Part shown: in pieces, positions 48,625 through 62,473 of the stretch
How positions within the stretch are numbered: position 1 is the first letter of the stretch
Layout: every line of letters starts with the position of its first letter
Source of the DNA: Manihot esculenta
Taxonomy: Eukaryota; Streptophyta; Magnoliopsida; Malpighiales; Euphorbiaceae
Length of the DNA stretch: 64,000 nucleotides
NCBI RefSeq assembly: GCF_001659605.2
Contig: NC_035166.2
Location: forward strand, 22,751,457 to 22,815,456
Direction: 5' to 3'
Program-made: the position numbers and the translations under genes
The notes under the pieces: generated by a model
The model's input: only the letters and a program-made list of their open reading frames with translations
Told to the model about the DNA's origin: nothing
The model's database searches: none

Positions 48625-50556
48625 TTACCAGTAATCTCCACATGAACAGGAACCATTTTTGAAAGAGTGGAAGCGGCTTCTGTCTCTTACCGCAATCTCC
48701 AATTTATAAACCTGAGAAATCAGCTTCATCACCACATGACAGTCCCTGCAGATCCTCAAATTCTTAACTATCCTTATAGTCTTTCCCTCGCACAATCTTG
48801 CTATCCCAAAAGCTACGGCGAACTTTTCACTATGCATAGAAACCGAATCTTCTTTTTCTTCCTCTTCTATGTCGTGCAAAACAGTTCCAATCTCTGGAAC
48901 ATAACCTCCTTCAACCCTGAGCCTCAAAAGTATGTCCTTCAGCATCTCATAAGCCTCCTCCATAATTTTATCTTGTTTTTTACCTGCCATAAAAGTGTAC
49001 ATTATCTTGTTAACTTCAATCATGCTCCAACCAGGAGTTTTTTTAAGTCTCTGATCGGTCATTGATCTTCTCACAGCAGCAACATCCTTCCATTTTTCTG
49101 CAACTGCATAAATGTTTGACAAAAGAACGTGGTCACTAGAGTTGTTCGGGTCGAGCTCAGAAAGCCTTTCCTTTACATTTTCAGCCAACTTGACATTACC
49201 GTGAATGCTACAAGCACCAAGAAGCGTCCGCCAAATAATATCATTGGGTGGAATTGGCATTTGAGAAACAAATTCATAGGCCTTCTGCAGCTGACCAGCT
49301 CGACCATATAGATCAACCATGCAACCATAATGCTCAATGGCTGGTTTTATATTGTACACATCTTTCATCTTACTAAAATATTCACATCCTTGCTCGATCA
49401 ATCCAGCATGACTACAAGCATATAAAAGTGAAATAAAGGTGATTCCATCAGGCCTAGTTTCAGACTTTTCCATCTCATGGAAAAGCCTTATAGCTTCTTC
49501 TCCCTGACCATGCATTGCAAGCCCCACCATCATTGAAGTCCAAGAAACAATGCTCTTTTTATCTGGCATTCGTTCAAACACCAGTCGAGCCATACTTAAA
49601 TTCCCACATTTCGAGTAAGTATCTAGTAAAGCATTATTCACTGATACAATCCAAATAAGCCCTGATTTTTCAATAAACCCATGTAATATTTTGCCAAGCT
49701 CGAACGCCCCAGCCTGTGCACATGCTGAAAGCACCCCTGTCAGGCTTACTTCATTGGGTCTAGACCCATCCCTCAGCAACTCCCTAAAAAACCCAAAAGC
49801 CTCATCGAAACTCCCATTATGAGCAAACCCAACAATTATGGTACTCCATGACACATCGTCCCTTACAGACATCTCCAAAAACATTTTCTTTGCATGCTCC
49901 AGCTCCCCTTCTTTCACATGTCCCGCAAGCATCACATTCCACGAGGTCAAGTCCCTAAAGGGCATCAAGTCAAACATTTTCCTCGCATCCTTCACATTCC
50001 CAACCCTAAAACACGCAGTGATCACCGCATTCCACGCAACAACGTTTCGTTCATGCATTTCGTCGAACACCTTCCTCGCAGAGCCAATACACCCACATTC
50101 ACCATACATACTGACCAAAGTGGTTCCAACAAAAAGATGGATATCTAACCCATGAGTCAAAGCTTGGCAATGCAATTGAATTCCATCTCCCAAAGACCTT
50201 AAATTCGCGGCCGCCTTGAGAATAAAAGCAAATGAGAAACTATCGGGAGAGGAAAGTGATTTCTTCCTCATTTCAATGAATACAATGATTGAATTTTGCG
50301 GTTTATCCGATTCGGCAAGGCCTCGAATGAGGGTGTTGTACATGAAAACATCTGGCTTTGGAGTGTGGCGAAAGAGGCTCCAAGCGTAGTCCACAGAATC
50401 GGAGAGTGCCACTGTGCAGTGGAGGAGTAGTTTTCCGACCAGGAAAGGGTCGGTGTCGAGGCCGGTTTTGAATACATTGGCGTGGATTTGCTTGAGGGAT
50501 GTTAGGGTCTTGCAACTATTCAACAGAGAGAGGCAGTGGGTAAGGGAACTGCTCAT
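48625..50556 (-). CDS. Pentatricopeptide repeat protein, PLS-E/E+-DYW class
   Basis: Intronless 643-residue protein, the normal form for this family. It begins [19 protein letters not shown] series of PPR motifs follows ([93 protein letters not shown]). The E region has [13 protein letters not shown] and LSNIYA. A full DYW domain spans about residues 551-643 with HSEK at 575, CRDCH at 603-607 and terminal CSCGDYW. All zinc-ligand and HxE residues of the DYW deaminase fold are present. Family knowledge: nuclear-encoded, mitochondrial or plastid, site-specific C-to-U RNA editing. From memory it resembles Arabidopsis At1g74630; unverified. No strong targeting peptide is visible. Editing site unknown. 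Confidence 0.95.
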   Translation of the reverse strand: MSSSLTHCLSLLNSCKTLTSLKQIHANVFKTGLDTDPFLVGKLLLHCTVALSDSVDYAWSLFRHTPKPDVFMYNTLIRGLAESDKPQNSIIVFIEMRKKSLSSPDSFSFAFILKAAANLRSLGDGIQLHCQALTHGLDIHLFVGTTLVSMYGECGCIGSARKVFDEMHERNVVAWNAVITACFRVGNVKDARKMFDLMPFRDLTSWNVMLAGHVKEGELEHAKKMFLEMSVRDDVSWSTIIVGFAHNGSFDEAFGFFRELLRDGSRPNEVSLTGVLSACAQAGAFELGKILHGFIEKSGLIWIVSVNNALLDTYSKCGNLSMARLVFERMPDKKSIVSWTSMMVGLAMHGQGEEAIRLFHEMEKSETRPDGITFISLLYACSHAGLIEQGCEYFSKMKDVYNIKPAIEHYGCMVDLYGRAGQLQKAYEFVSQMPIPPNDIIWRTLLGACSIHGNVKLAENVKERLSELDPNNSSDHVLLSNIYAVAEKWKDVAAVRRSMTDQRLKKTPGWSMIEVNKIMYTFMAGKKQDKIMEEAYEMLKDILLRLRVEGGYVPEIGTVLHDIEEEEKEDSVSMHSEKFAVAFGIARLCEGKTIRIVKNLRICRDCHVVMKLISQVYKLEIAVRDRSRFHSFKNGSCSCGDYW

Positions 50557-52254
50557 TAGCCGGTTTCAGTCATAGTCCATGCCTCCCTGGTTCTGTAACC
50601 GTGGCTGTGGACTGATGATGATAATATAAATATGTAGAGTTTAAATAAGTATAATTGTCCCTCTCTATTTTTTTTTCCACGATTAAATATGTGCAATTCA
50701 ATTTTTTTTCTTTAAATTCTTAAAAATAAATAAGTCCTTCAGCTAATATAATTTTTTTTAATAATAACATTTTCATTTTTATAGTTTTAAAATTTTTTAC
50801 TATTTTTTAAATTAATTAAAGCACTGAATTTTTTATATTTTAAATAAAAATAATATTTTATTATTAAAAATTATATTAAATTAAAATTTATTTTTCACTT
50901 CAATAAAAACGATAAAGATTTTTTTAAATATGTATTTACATCAAAATATATTTAAATTAAAATTAATAAAAACTTAAATTTCAGAATTTTCAAATTTATT
51001 TAAAATTAATAAAAATTTAAATATCAAATTTATTTACATACACTTGCTATCCGCTTATGTATATATTAAAAGTACATATATAAGTATATATTAAAAACCA
51101 TCATATTTATTGATTTTTTTAACAAAATGAAAATACACTAATTTTGGTTGTAGAATGATTTTTCTTACAATAATCAGAATAAATCATTTCGGAATCGAAA
51201 GTTAATTTTTAAAATTTTTAAAATTAAAATTAAAAGTAAATTTCAGTACGATTCCTGTACCACTCTATGTATTTTTTTTTTGTTTCAGTTTAATTTTAAT
51301 ATTAATTTTTATTTCAATTTTAATTTTATATAATTATCTGTTATTATAATAAAATTTTAATTTAAATAAAATAATTAAATATTTTTAACATAATAATAAT
51401 ATTATTTATGTTAAATTAATAAATTTCATTTAAATTTTAAAATAATATCAAATATTCATAATATTAGATAATATTTTTATTTAAAATATATAAGATATTT
51501 AAAATTTTGTTACAAATGTTTCCACAAGAAATAAATTTTAACTAAATAAATTTTTATTATTTGTATGACATGTGGTAAATTTATTTGATTTTTTAAAACA
51601 ATTTTATGTAATTTTATCTAAAATTAGATAATATCTAAAATTATAAAGTGTAACTAAATATATTTTTTTAAAATAGTCACAATTATTTTAATTTAATTTT
51701 TTTTATTTTATCAAATTATATTTTATTAATATATATAATTTAATTAACGATTATATATATAAAGAGTAATAATAGTAATTATAAATATATATATATATAT
51801 AAATGATTTTAATAATTTATCTTCTTTGTTTTTGAATCAACAATAATTTATCTTCTATTAGTATAAATTCTATTAATATAGAGATAGTATATAATTAACT
51901 AATTAAATTAGTTAAATTATATTTTTATAAACCTTTAATAATTAATTAGTGAATAAAATACATAATAATTATATATATTTATATAGCTACTAATAACAAT
52001 TATAAGTACAAATGCATACATATACCAATCTATATATAATTATTTTAAGAATTTATATTTTATTAATATAATTATATTAATATTGAGATAGTATATATAT
52101 ATATAATATTTAGGTAGTGTGAACTTTAGTTCACTAATAAAATTAGTTAAATTTATACCATTATAAATATTTAATAATTGATTAGTGATTAAAAAATATA
52201 ATAATTTAATATTTTTATTATATACATATAAATAATAATAACAATTATAATTGC

Positions 52255-52285
<31 letters not shown>

Positions 52286-52689
52286 TTTTAGTAATTTATA
52301 TTTTAATATCATAATTTTAATAGTATAATTCAATTAGTATGTATATATATAATCTATTTAAATAGTATAAATTATAATTAATTAATTAAATTGGCTAAAT
52401 AAAATTATAAGAATTATTTAATAATTAACAATATTGTGATTAAACCTGTGTGATTTTATTGAAATTATATAATATATAAAACTTATTATTAAAATTATAG
52501 TATTATTTTTTTGAAATGAATTATAGTATTATTATAAATTATTTAAAAATATATGTATATATAGTATGGTTCTGATTCAATAAGAATTCGATATGATTTT
52601 AGTTTAATTTCAGTTTGATTCTTCGATTTAATTCAGAATTTCAGAAATCGGATACTAACTCTAATGAAAATTAACACGTTTGAAAGCTA
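50557..52689. other. Very AT-rich intergenic, no gene seen
   Basis: After a short PPR promoter region this is almost entirely A/T with TA-rich runs, including an (AT)n tract at 52255-52282. Partial sub-repeats resembling TTAGTTAAATTATA recur between about 51880 and 52400, suggesting diverged internal duplication. Confidence 0.5.
52255..52282. repeat. (AT)n microsatellite
   Basis: About 13-14 AT units inside a very AT-rich region. Confidence 0.9.
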
Positions 52690-53540
52690 ATTAATAAGAG
52701 CTTGACAATCAGTAACCATCATTGAAAAACAAGAGCTATAGAATATTGTGTGTTTTGCAATCTGTTTCCACACAAATGGGAAGGAATTAAAGATTCTTCA
52801 CCCAACTTAAAGCCTCTTGAAAACAAAGAGCTTCTCCAATATTTGGGTCGTGTATTCCTCCAAATTGTCTCATCCGTCCAGCACAACACATTCCTCTAGC
52901 ATCTCGAATAATCATAGCAAAGCTATAATCCCCGTTAGGCAAGACACAAACATCAACGTTGAGCTTAAAACTTCCCTGCGCTTGCTGCCACTCAACTAGA
53001 AGCCATCGTGCTCAAGACAAAATAGATTGTGCTTTTCTGTATCTTTTGCTACGAAGCCACGTCATTTCGATTAGTCCATACATTCCATATCACCATGAAA
53101 GCTTTCTGCACTTTCTCCTTGCGTACCGTCTGCAACAGATTTGTTATCCATGACTACAATGAGTTTATAGCTTGCCAACCAACAATAGACAAGTAACAAA
53201 CATCTTGATCCAAGATGCAACCATACAACACATGCTTTTCAGTTTCATTATATAAACCACAGATTGGACATGTGGCATCAACATTAATATATCTTCTTCG
53301 CAAAGCAATCTTCCATGATAACAAACCTCTAAGAACTCTCCAAATCCGTAACTTCTCCTGTAATTCAGTTTGTATTACTGGATTATGGATGTCGAGCAAC
53401 CATGGGTCTTTCCAAATATGAATTGAATTCCCATCTCCAACCCGTTTAAAAGCTCCATTAGCTAAAATAAACTGTGGTGTTTAGATTTCTCTCCATATGT
53501 GACTGGGGTTGACTAAACTCTACTTCAAAAAAAGAATATT
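52690..53540 (-). mobile_element. LINE ORF2 fragment (RT end, zf-RVT, RNase H), internally deleted
   Basis: Minus strand. From the right: RT end (NPSHIWREI, VGDGNSIHIWKDPWLLDIHN), then at 53154-53399 WRVLRGLLSWKIALRRRYINVDATCPICG and NETEKHVLYGC, the zinc-binding zf-RVT segment. Then, through stops and frameshifts, KLNVDVCVLPNGDYSFAMIIRD, GEALCFQEALSWVKNL and CVETDCKTH of the RNase H-like domain. Sequence that normally separates IHN from the zf-RVT region is missing, joining them directly. Many stops; inactive. No flanking duplication found. Confidence 0.8.
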
Positions 53541-54240
53541 GTCGAGATTTAATTAGCTAAAAAAATTAAATTCAACTCATTTGATTTGGAGTGAAAATAC
53601 AAAGTTTAATTAAATTTATTTTCATAAAATATATCGTTATAAAAATAAATTAAATTTCATGGAAATTAATTTTTTTATTATAAATTTATATAAAATAATT
53701 TTATTTTTATAAAGTATATTTTTTAAAAATTTATTACATTAATAAAAATTAATATTACAAAAAATATAAACATATTTTTATACAAAATAGGATAAAAATT
53801 ACATTAAAACTAATAATATTATTATTAATTAAAAAATCTTATTCTGTTATTTATATGAATATTTTATTATTTTTATATTTTAAGATATTAACATTTTTAT
53901 ATTCTTAAAAATGTCATTATTCTTTGTTTATGTAATAATTTTTTATAAAATAATTAATTTATAGAAATATATATCATTACATATAAACTTATAAAATCAA
54001 AAGTATAAATATTATAGATTTCAATTTTAATTTTTTGAAAATATTTATATTTATATGTTTTTAAAATTGTTTTCAATTTTCATTAATATCATATATTTTT
54101 TTAATATGACTGATTAAAAAAATCAATTCATGTTGAAAAAATTTTAAAGTGAAATATAAAATTTATGTAAAATAGGAATTATCATAAAAATATTAGATAA
54201 CAATAACAATAGGTGATAAAATCTCAGCCGTTAAATGGAA
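53541..54240. other. AT-rich intergenic upstream of RPL34
   Basis: A/T-dominated sequence with no gene. The transition to normal composition near 54220 marks the RPL34 promoter. Confidence 0.5.
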
Positions 54241-54274
54241 AAGCGACAGCTATTGGTTCTAGGGCATTGTCTAC

Positions 54275-54300
54275 GCTTCTTTTCTCTCTCACCTCTCCAG
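54275..54300 (+). promoter_or_regulatory. Pyrimidine-rich initiator region of RPL34
   Basis: A C/T-rich stretch (CTTCTTTTCTCTCTCACCTC) lies 62-90 bases before the start codon with no obvious TATA box, typical of plant ribosomal protein promoters. Intron 1 also has AAACCCT and TGGGCC motifs near 54477-54488, resembling telo-box and site II elements. Confidence 0.35.
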
Positions 54301-54361
54301 TTCGGCTCCGTGTCGCGTGTGTGTGTGTGCGTGAAAGAGAGGATTAGAGAAAGAAGCAAAA

Positions 54362-56919
<2,558 letters not shown>

Positions 56920-57363
56920 TGAGACAATGAAATTCTTAAAGTTTTGCAAGTGAAATTTTGACTTTTAAATACGATTTTTATGGATGGCTGCTTTAAACAC
57001 GAATGACCATTTGTCTTAGAATCTTCTTCAACAAATTGATTTATATGAAAATAGACTTGATGTTACGTGTAGGGATTATATGTTTATTCTTGTAATTTTG
57101 GCTGCAATGAAAAATATAGTTTTATCTCTATGTCAAAAGAATGAGTAAATTTGGGAGAGATTTTTGAGCAAGGGGTTGTAAGGCAATTCATGTTCTTATT
57201 GTGCAGGCAATTATAACACAAAATGCAATGGACAAGTAAAATTGATGTTTGCTCTCAGAAAATTCAACCAATTGCGGAAGCTACCAGTCGCCTCGATTAT
57301 TTTCACTCAAGTAGGGCGATTAGCCGATTATGCAGGAATATAGTTGCCTAGCCAAAAGCTAAT
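56920..57363. other. RPL34 3' UTR and short intergenic
   Basis: The first about 200 bases are likely RPL34 3' UTR. No other feature before the LTR element begins at 57364. Confidence 0.6.
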
Positions 57364-57422
57364 TGTCACGGATTGTCACAGTTCAAAGGTGATGGGACCA
57401 AGGACCACTAAAATTGGAAGGA

Positions 57423-57598
57423 AAATTGGCTTTACAGGTTGTTGGAGCCAATTCTGCATTTGGGCTTGTGTGACAGTCCAAATGAGGTTCAACGGGCTTG
57501 TGCCGCTGGTAAATTGGCTTTACGGGTTGTTGGAGCCAATTCTGCATTTGGGCTTGTGTGACAGTCCAAATGAGGTTCAACGGGCTTGTGCTGCTGGT
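57423..57598 (+). repeat. 88-bp tandem duplication within the 5' LTR
   Basis: Copies 57423-57510 and 57511-57598 are nearly identical (AAATTGGCTTTAC start, GCTGGT end). The 3' LTR has one copy, so the duplication arose after insertion. Confidence 0.9.
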
Positions 57599-58283
57599 CG
57601 GAGGGTTAAAATGTCAATTGGGGCAGATTGGCCAGCAGACAGGTTGAACGGGCCTGTCGGTGCCAGAGGTGACTGGCGGGCTGGAAGGGGTAGCAAGCGA
57701 GGTTCACTAGGAAACTGGACAAGCCGTGGAGCCTAGCAGGCCAGACGGACCGGCGAAGTAATGGAGGCAATCTGGCGAGTGGTAGGCTCAACGGGGTGCA
57801 ATTGGGCCAGCCCAGCACGGGGGGTGTTGTCAGATGGAAGGAGGTTCAATGGGGCTGGAACATTCGAGAAGGTTCCAGGGGCATCCAGAGATGTCCAGAC
57901 GCAGATGAGGTTCACTAGGCACGCTGGCAGGCCGCGCGAGGCTAGTAGGCCGCGCGTGTAGAGGGAGCACGCTGGTTGGCCGCGCACGTAGGACGATGCT
58001 GGCAGGCCGCGCGGGCAAACGAGGTTCACAGGGGTTGGAGGACGCGCGAGAATTCCAGAAGCTTCGAGCATTCTGCAGGAGCTAGTGGAAGCTGTTAGGC
58101 GCGGGCGGGCCAAGGATGCGCAGGGCACGCAGGCCCGTGGCAAGCCAAAGCGAGGTTCATAGTTGCCAGAATCTGCCAGAAAATTCTGGAACGTCCCAGA
58201 CAGCTTCCAAACTGCCCAAACAGACCAGACACATGGCAAATCACCATCCACGTGATTAAGTCGGCTAAGCACCCTCATTTGCC

Positions 58284-58290
58284 TATAAAT
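58284..58290 (+). promoter_or_regulatory. TATA box of the 5' LTR
   Basis: TATAAAT in the context GCCTATAAATACCCC; the same sequence is at 61274-61280 in the 3' LTR. It lies about 350 bases before the LTR end. Confidence 0.6.
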
Positions 58291-58640
58291 ACCCCCATTG
58301 GCAGATTATTTAAGAGAATGGAAGCCTCCCACACCTAAAGAGCCATTGGGACACCTTGTACACACTTTGTAGTGCATTTGTGAGTTTTCTTGTATACTTG
58401 CCTTGTAAATTTTCCCAAGTGTAATATAAAAGCCATTTTCCCCAATTCTCTTCCCTTCTAGCTAGTTTAGCTTGTTTAGCTTCCTTCATCCCATAAGCGC
58501 TGGTTTAGCTCTTCACAACCCTTTTGTTTGCTTCCCGCTGTGTGTATTGTGAGGTTAGACTGACTTGGCTTGACGGACTGAGCTGAGTGCCGCACTGCTG
58601 GAGTGATTTTTGGGGTTGGGATCGCTCAGCACGTGACAAG

Positions 58641-58653
58641 TGGTATCAGAGCC
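58641..58653 (+). other. Primer-binding site (initiator-Met tRNA)
   Basis: TGGTATCAGAGCC, complementary to the 3' end of plant initiator-Met tRNA, two bases after the 5' LTR. It primes minus-strand DNA synthesis in LTR elements. Confidence 0.9.
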
Positions 58654-59353
58654 ATTAGAGCCTATTTTGTGAGGTTTTGGTTGGCTGGCAGCAGCACACT
58701 GTGAGGTTCGTCACTGCTGCGACTGGAGTTCATCTGGACATCACTGCGGGGAAGTGAGGTTCAGTTGGGCGAAGAAACCACTGTTGAGAAGATATTGAAA
58801 GCATCAGAGGTTCTTTTGCCGAGATACCAGAAGGTTGGTGTCGCTGCATCAGCGAGGTTCAGCTTGCCATTGTGGGGTTATTTCCAGCTGATTCTGGGCA
58901 AGAGTCTGCCAGGATCATTGGGGCACTAGTTTGGCAGGAAGTGAGGTTATTTCTGCCAGTTGCTGAGCAATCTCAGCAAGGGTATTTTTGGCTGCAGAAG
59001 AACAGTCCAGCGAGGTTAACCTATCCAGAATTGTGAGGTTGATTCCTGGGCATTGGTGGCAGATTTTCAGGGGAGAAAAATCTGTGTGCTGGGAAAAGTA
59101 ACCAGTGAGGTTCAAAACTGCCTACAGGGGTAGTGCAGAGAGGTTCTTTCTGCGTGATGCCAAAGGAGTATAATTTTTACCAGCGACCAATTCAAGAAGA
59201 GTACTTGGTTTTCCCCCACCCATTTTTGCAAGAAAGGAGGTTTTCATTGGAAGGAAGCAAATCTTGCCAACAATGTCAAGCCCGACAAAGGAAGTTGTGG
59301 CGGTTGGCTTGGGTGCTCCATAAGGGAAGGAGCATGGCGACCTAAGGAGGAAG

Positions 59354-60398
59354 TTGGAGCCAAAGAAACCTAGCCAAGTGAGAGCAGAGCTAGGAGATTT
59401 TGAGGTCGAGCTCGCAAGGGTGCAATTGCGACTTGTCGATGATGATCAACGGTTCGAGGAGATAGAGTCCCACCTTGAGGAACTTGAGTCTAGCATGGAC
59501 GAGGTTCGCGAGGAGGTGCAAGGAGCACTAAATGAAGCCATCGACAAGGTGGTTAAGGATGGTGAGTCTTCGAGATCCTCCCTCCTTAGTGAAATTGTCG
59601 CACTTAAGGAAGAGAATATGTTGTTGAGGGGTGAACTTGGGAAATTAGTAGAGGAGTTGAGTAGGATGAATGGTGAGGTGGAGAGTTTGAAGAAAGATAG
59701 GAGTTGTGAGTCCACTTCATCCATTCCTCTACTAGGCAAGGAGGATGTCCCTAAGGAGAGTAGACCTTTGCGATGGTGTTATTTTTGCGAAGGTCCTCAT
59801 AGAAATGGTGAATGCTCAAGGAGGAGTGAGCTTGTTGCTAGGGTGCAAAGCAATGAGGAGACTCCGTTGGAGCCAAGGGTGGCATACTTAGGTTCTTTAC
59901 AAGTGTGTGGAGCACTTAGACGGGTGGAAAATTTGGAGGAGCTAGATGAGGAAGCAGGTACCTCATCATCTTCATCTTCGTGTTTGAAGAAGGACCTAGG
60001 GGAATGTGGGGACCAAAAGGGTATGGAGTTGCTGAGGGAGCTACCACCAAGGGAAAAGGTGGATGGTGCCATGGACGAGGGGTCCAAAGTAGCTGAAAGT
60101 CCAAGGGATGTGGTTTCGCCAAAGCAAGGGAGGCGTAGGCGACGACGCTCAAGGAGGAGCAAAAGTAGGTGCAAAGCCGAGGGGATGACAAAGTCACCTA
60201 GCCACAAGGACGAGGGAAATGCTACTAGTGAACTTGAGGAGAAGGTTGAAGGCAACGCTTCGTATGTAGGTGGACATACGAAGGGGTCCTCCACAACTTT
60301 GCACAAGGGTGATGCGAAGAGGTCCAAAGTTTGGTCATGTGGTGATGGGCAAGCGAAGAAGACGCGACGAGGGCGTCGCGGGTATGAGTGGAGGAGAA
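59354..60398 (+). pseudogene. Gag-like protein of the TR-GAG element, damaged start
   Basis: Long open frame with no in-frame ATG at its head; its first codon here is TTG, and the frame is closed upstream by TAA at 59321. An ATG at 59334 in a different frame stops after two codons (ATG GCG ACC TAA), which suggests the true start was lost by a small indel. The N-terminal about 120 residues are acidic and coiled-coil-like (VEEL, VDDDQRFEEIESHLEELE, LREEN-type heptads). A retroviral-type zinc knuckle follows (CYFCEGPHRNGEC, C-x2-C-x3-H-x4-C, one residue short of the classical spacing). Then comes a Lys/Arg-rich region (RRRRRSRRSKSR). The frame runs on into the 3' LTR to 60961, so a proper stop may also be missing. 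Role: RNA packaging; it would need enzymes from another element. Confidence 0.75.
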
Positions 60399-61628
60399 TG
60401 TCACGGTCCAAAGGTGATGGGACCAAGGACCCCCAAAATTGGAAGGAAAATTGGCTTTACGGGTTATTGGAGCCAATTTTGCATTTGGGCCTGTGTAGCA
60501 GCCCAAATGAGGTTCAATGGGCTTGTGCTGCTGGTCGGAGGGTGAAAATGCCAACTGGGGCAGATTGGCCAGCAGACAGGTTGAATGGGCCCGTGGGTGC
60601 CAAATGTGACTGGCACAGTTGGGGAAAACAGGTAGACTTGAGGGCCAGGAGGGCTAGCAAGCGAGGTTCACTGGGAGACTGGGCTAAGCGTGGAGCCCAG
60701 CAGGCCAGCCGGGCTGGCGAAGGCAATGGAGGCAATTTGGCGATTGGCAGGCCCAACGGGGTGCAATTGAGCCAACCCAGCATGGGGAAGGTGCTGGAAG
60801 CTGGGGGCGTCACCAGATGGAAGGAGGTTCAATGGGGTTGGAACATTCGAGAAGGTTCCAGGGACATCCGGAGATGTCCAGGCGCAGATGAGATTCACTG
60901 GGCACGTTGGCAGGCAGCGCGTGCAGAGGGAGCGTGCTGGTTGGCCGCGTGCATGGGATGACGCTGGCAGGCCGCGCTGGCAAACGAGGTTCACGTGGGC
61001 TGGAGGACGCGCGAGAATTCGAGAAGCTTCGAGGATTCTCCAGGCGTTGGTGGAAGCTGCTAGCCACAGGCAGAGGGGCACGGGTGGGCTAAGGACGCGC
61101 GGGGCATGCAGGCCTGTGGGAAGCCAAAGCGAGGTTCATAGCTGCCAGAATTTGCCAGAAAATTCCAGAAAATTTCAGAACGTCCCAGACAGCTCCCAAA
61201 CCGCCCAAACAGACCCATACATGTGGCAAATCACCATCCATGTGACTAAGTCGGCTAAGCACCCTCATTTGCCTATAAATACCCCTATTGGCAGATTATT
61301 TAAGAGAATGGAAGCCTCTTACATCTAAAGAGCCATTGGGACACCTTGTACACATTTTGTAGTGCATTTGTGAGTTTTCTTGTATACTTGCCTTGTAAAT
61401 TTTTTCAAGTGTAATATAAAAGCCATTTTCCCCAATTCTCTTCCCTTCTAGCTAGTTTAGCTTGTTTAGCTTCCTTCATCCCATAAGAATTGGTTTAGCT
61501 CTTCACAACCTTTTTGTTTGCTTCCCGCTGTGCGTATTGTGAGGTTAGGCTGACTTGGCTCGACGGACTGAGTTGAGTGCCGCACTGCTGGAGTGATTTT
61601 TGGGGTTGGGATTGCTCAGCACATGACA
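60399..61628 (+). repeat. 3' LTR of the TR-GAG element
   Basis: Homologous to the 5' LTR with a single copy of the 88-bp segment and some private insertions near 60605-60640. It ends CAGCACATGACA at 61628, directly against GST sequence. Confidence 0.9.
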
Positions 61629-62473
61629 TAATACAATTGAATAAGCAGAAAGTTCAAGACGAGTTTTCCTAATAAAGTGCAGAAGTGCCACAAGCTTTTC
61701 GTGTGAGGGTAGTGCCCCTTTCACTATGGGCATCTGATTCAAGGTGGTGACCCACGAAAATATCAATGGGTTCCTTTTTGGGTCTAAAATTTTTGCACCA
61801 CTCACTTCTTCTTGAGCTTTGAAGGGGCTGAATGTTGCACTCACTAGAATGTCGAGGAGTCCCAAGTTACCACCTTGAATAATTGGACCACTAGGAAACA
61901 ACTTCATTTCCTCTTCAAATACGTTCATCTTCTCCCGTAGTTCCTTAGTGGCTCTCTCTTGTGCTTCTCCATCACTTGTGATTATACGTCCTATGCCTTC
62001 AATCAACTACAATCTCACAGAATTGACATTATCAGTTAGAAGCAAGAAAAAATAGTCTCGCTATCTGTTAGTTGATTAGCTTCATAGATTAATGAAGATA
62101 GGAAATTCTTATTTGACGATGTTAGGAAAATAAACTTTGACCTGTTGTTGGATGAAAGCAGCCCAGAAACGAACTTGAGCTCTGTGATAAGGATCATCAG
62201 ACAAGAGCTGAGGAGCTCCCTTCCATGTTTCATCAATGTATTCAAGTATGACAGATGATTTAGCTATTGGTTTTCATAGTGTACGAGTACAGGGACTTTC
62301 TTGTGAATTGAGTTGTATTGGAAGAGCAATTGGCTCTTGTTGTTCAAGTCTTCTTCTATGTATTCATAAGGTATGCCTTTAGCTCTGAGGGCTAATTCCA
62401 CCCTCTTAACATAAGGGCTAGCCCACATTCCATGTAGCTTCACCTTATTTTCCTCTTCCATATTCTCTTTCAA
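61545..62473 (-). pseudogene. Tau-class glutathione S-transferase, broken by frameshift and LTR insertion
   Basis: Minus strand, two exons in the normal tau-GST layout. Exon 1 (62473-62142) gives [31 protein letters not shown] and [13 protein letters not shown] (thioredoxin-fold glutathione-binding domain). Then, one frame over, [17 protein letters not shown] and HRAQVRFWAAFIQQQ. A single A appears missing near 62267 (CAATAGCT where CAAATAGCT would keep frame), creating a stop at 62264. Exon 2 (62006-61629) encodes the alpha-helical domain (LIEGIGRIITSDGEAQERA, LLDILVSATFSPFKAQEE, HEKLVALL), reaching LSAYSIVL. There the TR-GAG LTR begins and supplies a foreign tail to a stop at 61545. The start could be 62473 or 62461. 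Family knowledge: cytosolic enzyme conjugating glutathione to xenobiotics. If the frameshift is an assembly error, the gene would still have a replaced C-terminus. Confidence 0.85.

Larger units (their letters stand above)
57364..58638 (+). repeat. 5' LTR of the TR-GAG element
   Basis: It matches the 3' LTR over its length, with extra DNA: a 10-bp insertion after TGTCACGG (ATTGTCACAG) and an 88-bp tandem duplication at 57423-57598. A TATA box (TATAAAT) lies at 58284-58290, the likely start of the element's transcript. Confidence 0.9.
57364..61628 (+). mobile_element. Non-autonomous LTR retrotransposon of TR-GAG type
   Basis: 5' LTR 57364-58638 (1,275 bp), interior 58639-60398, 3' LTR 60399-61628 (1,230 bp). 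Both LTRs begin TGTCACGG and end GTGACA or ATGACA, so the ends are inverted repeats. A Met-tRNA primer-binding site (TGGTATCAGAGCC) lies at 58641-58653, two bases after the LTR. A purine tract (GAGTGGAGGAGAA) at 60386-60398 precedes the 3' LTR. The interior encodes only a Gag-like protein with a zinc knuckle; no protease, integrase or reverse transcriptase is visible. The insertion truncated the GST gene on its right. TAAT borders both sides as a possible 4-bp target duplication, whereas 5 bp is usual. The LTRs differ at several percent by eye, so it is not brand new. Confidence 0.9.

Noticed and set aside
57733..58278. 181-codon minus-strand frame in the 5' LTR
   Set aside because: It lies entirely within LTR sequence, is antisense to the element, and is not maintained at the same length in the 3' LTR.
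57364..61628. Recurrent GAGGTT motifs as a CRISPR-like array
   Set aside because: Repeats are too short and irregularly spaced, spacers vary widely in length, and this is a plant LTR element.
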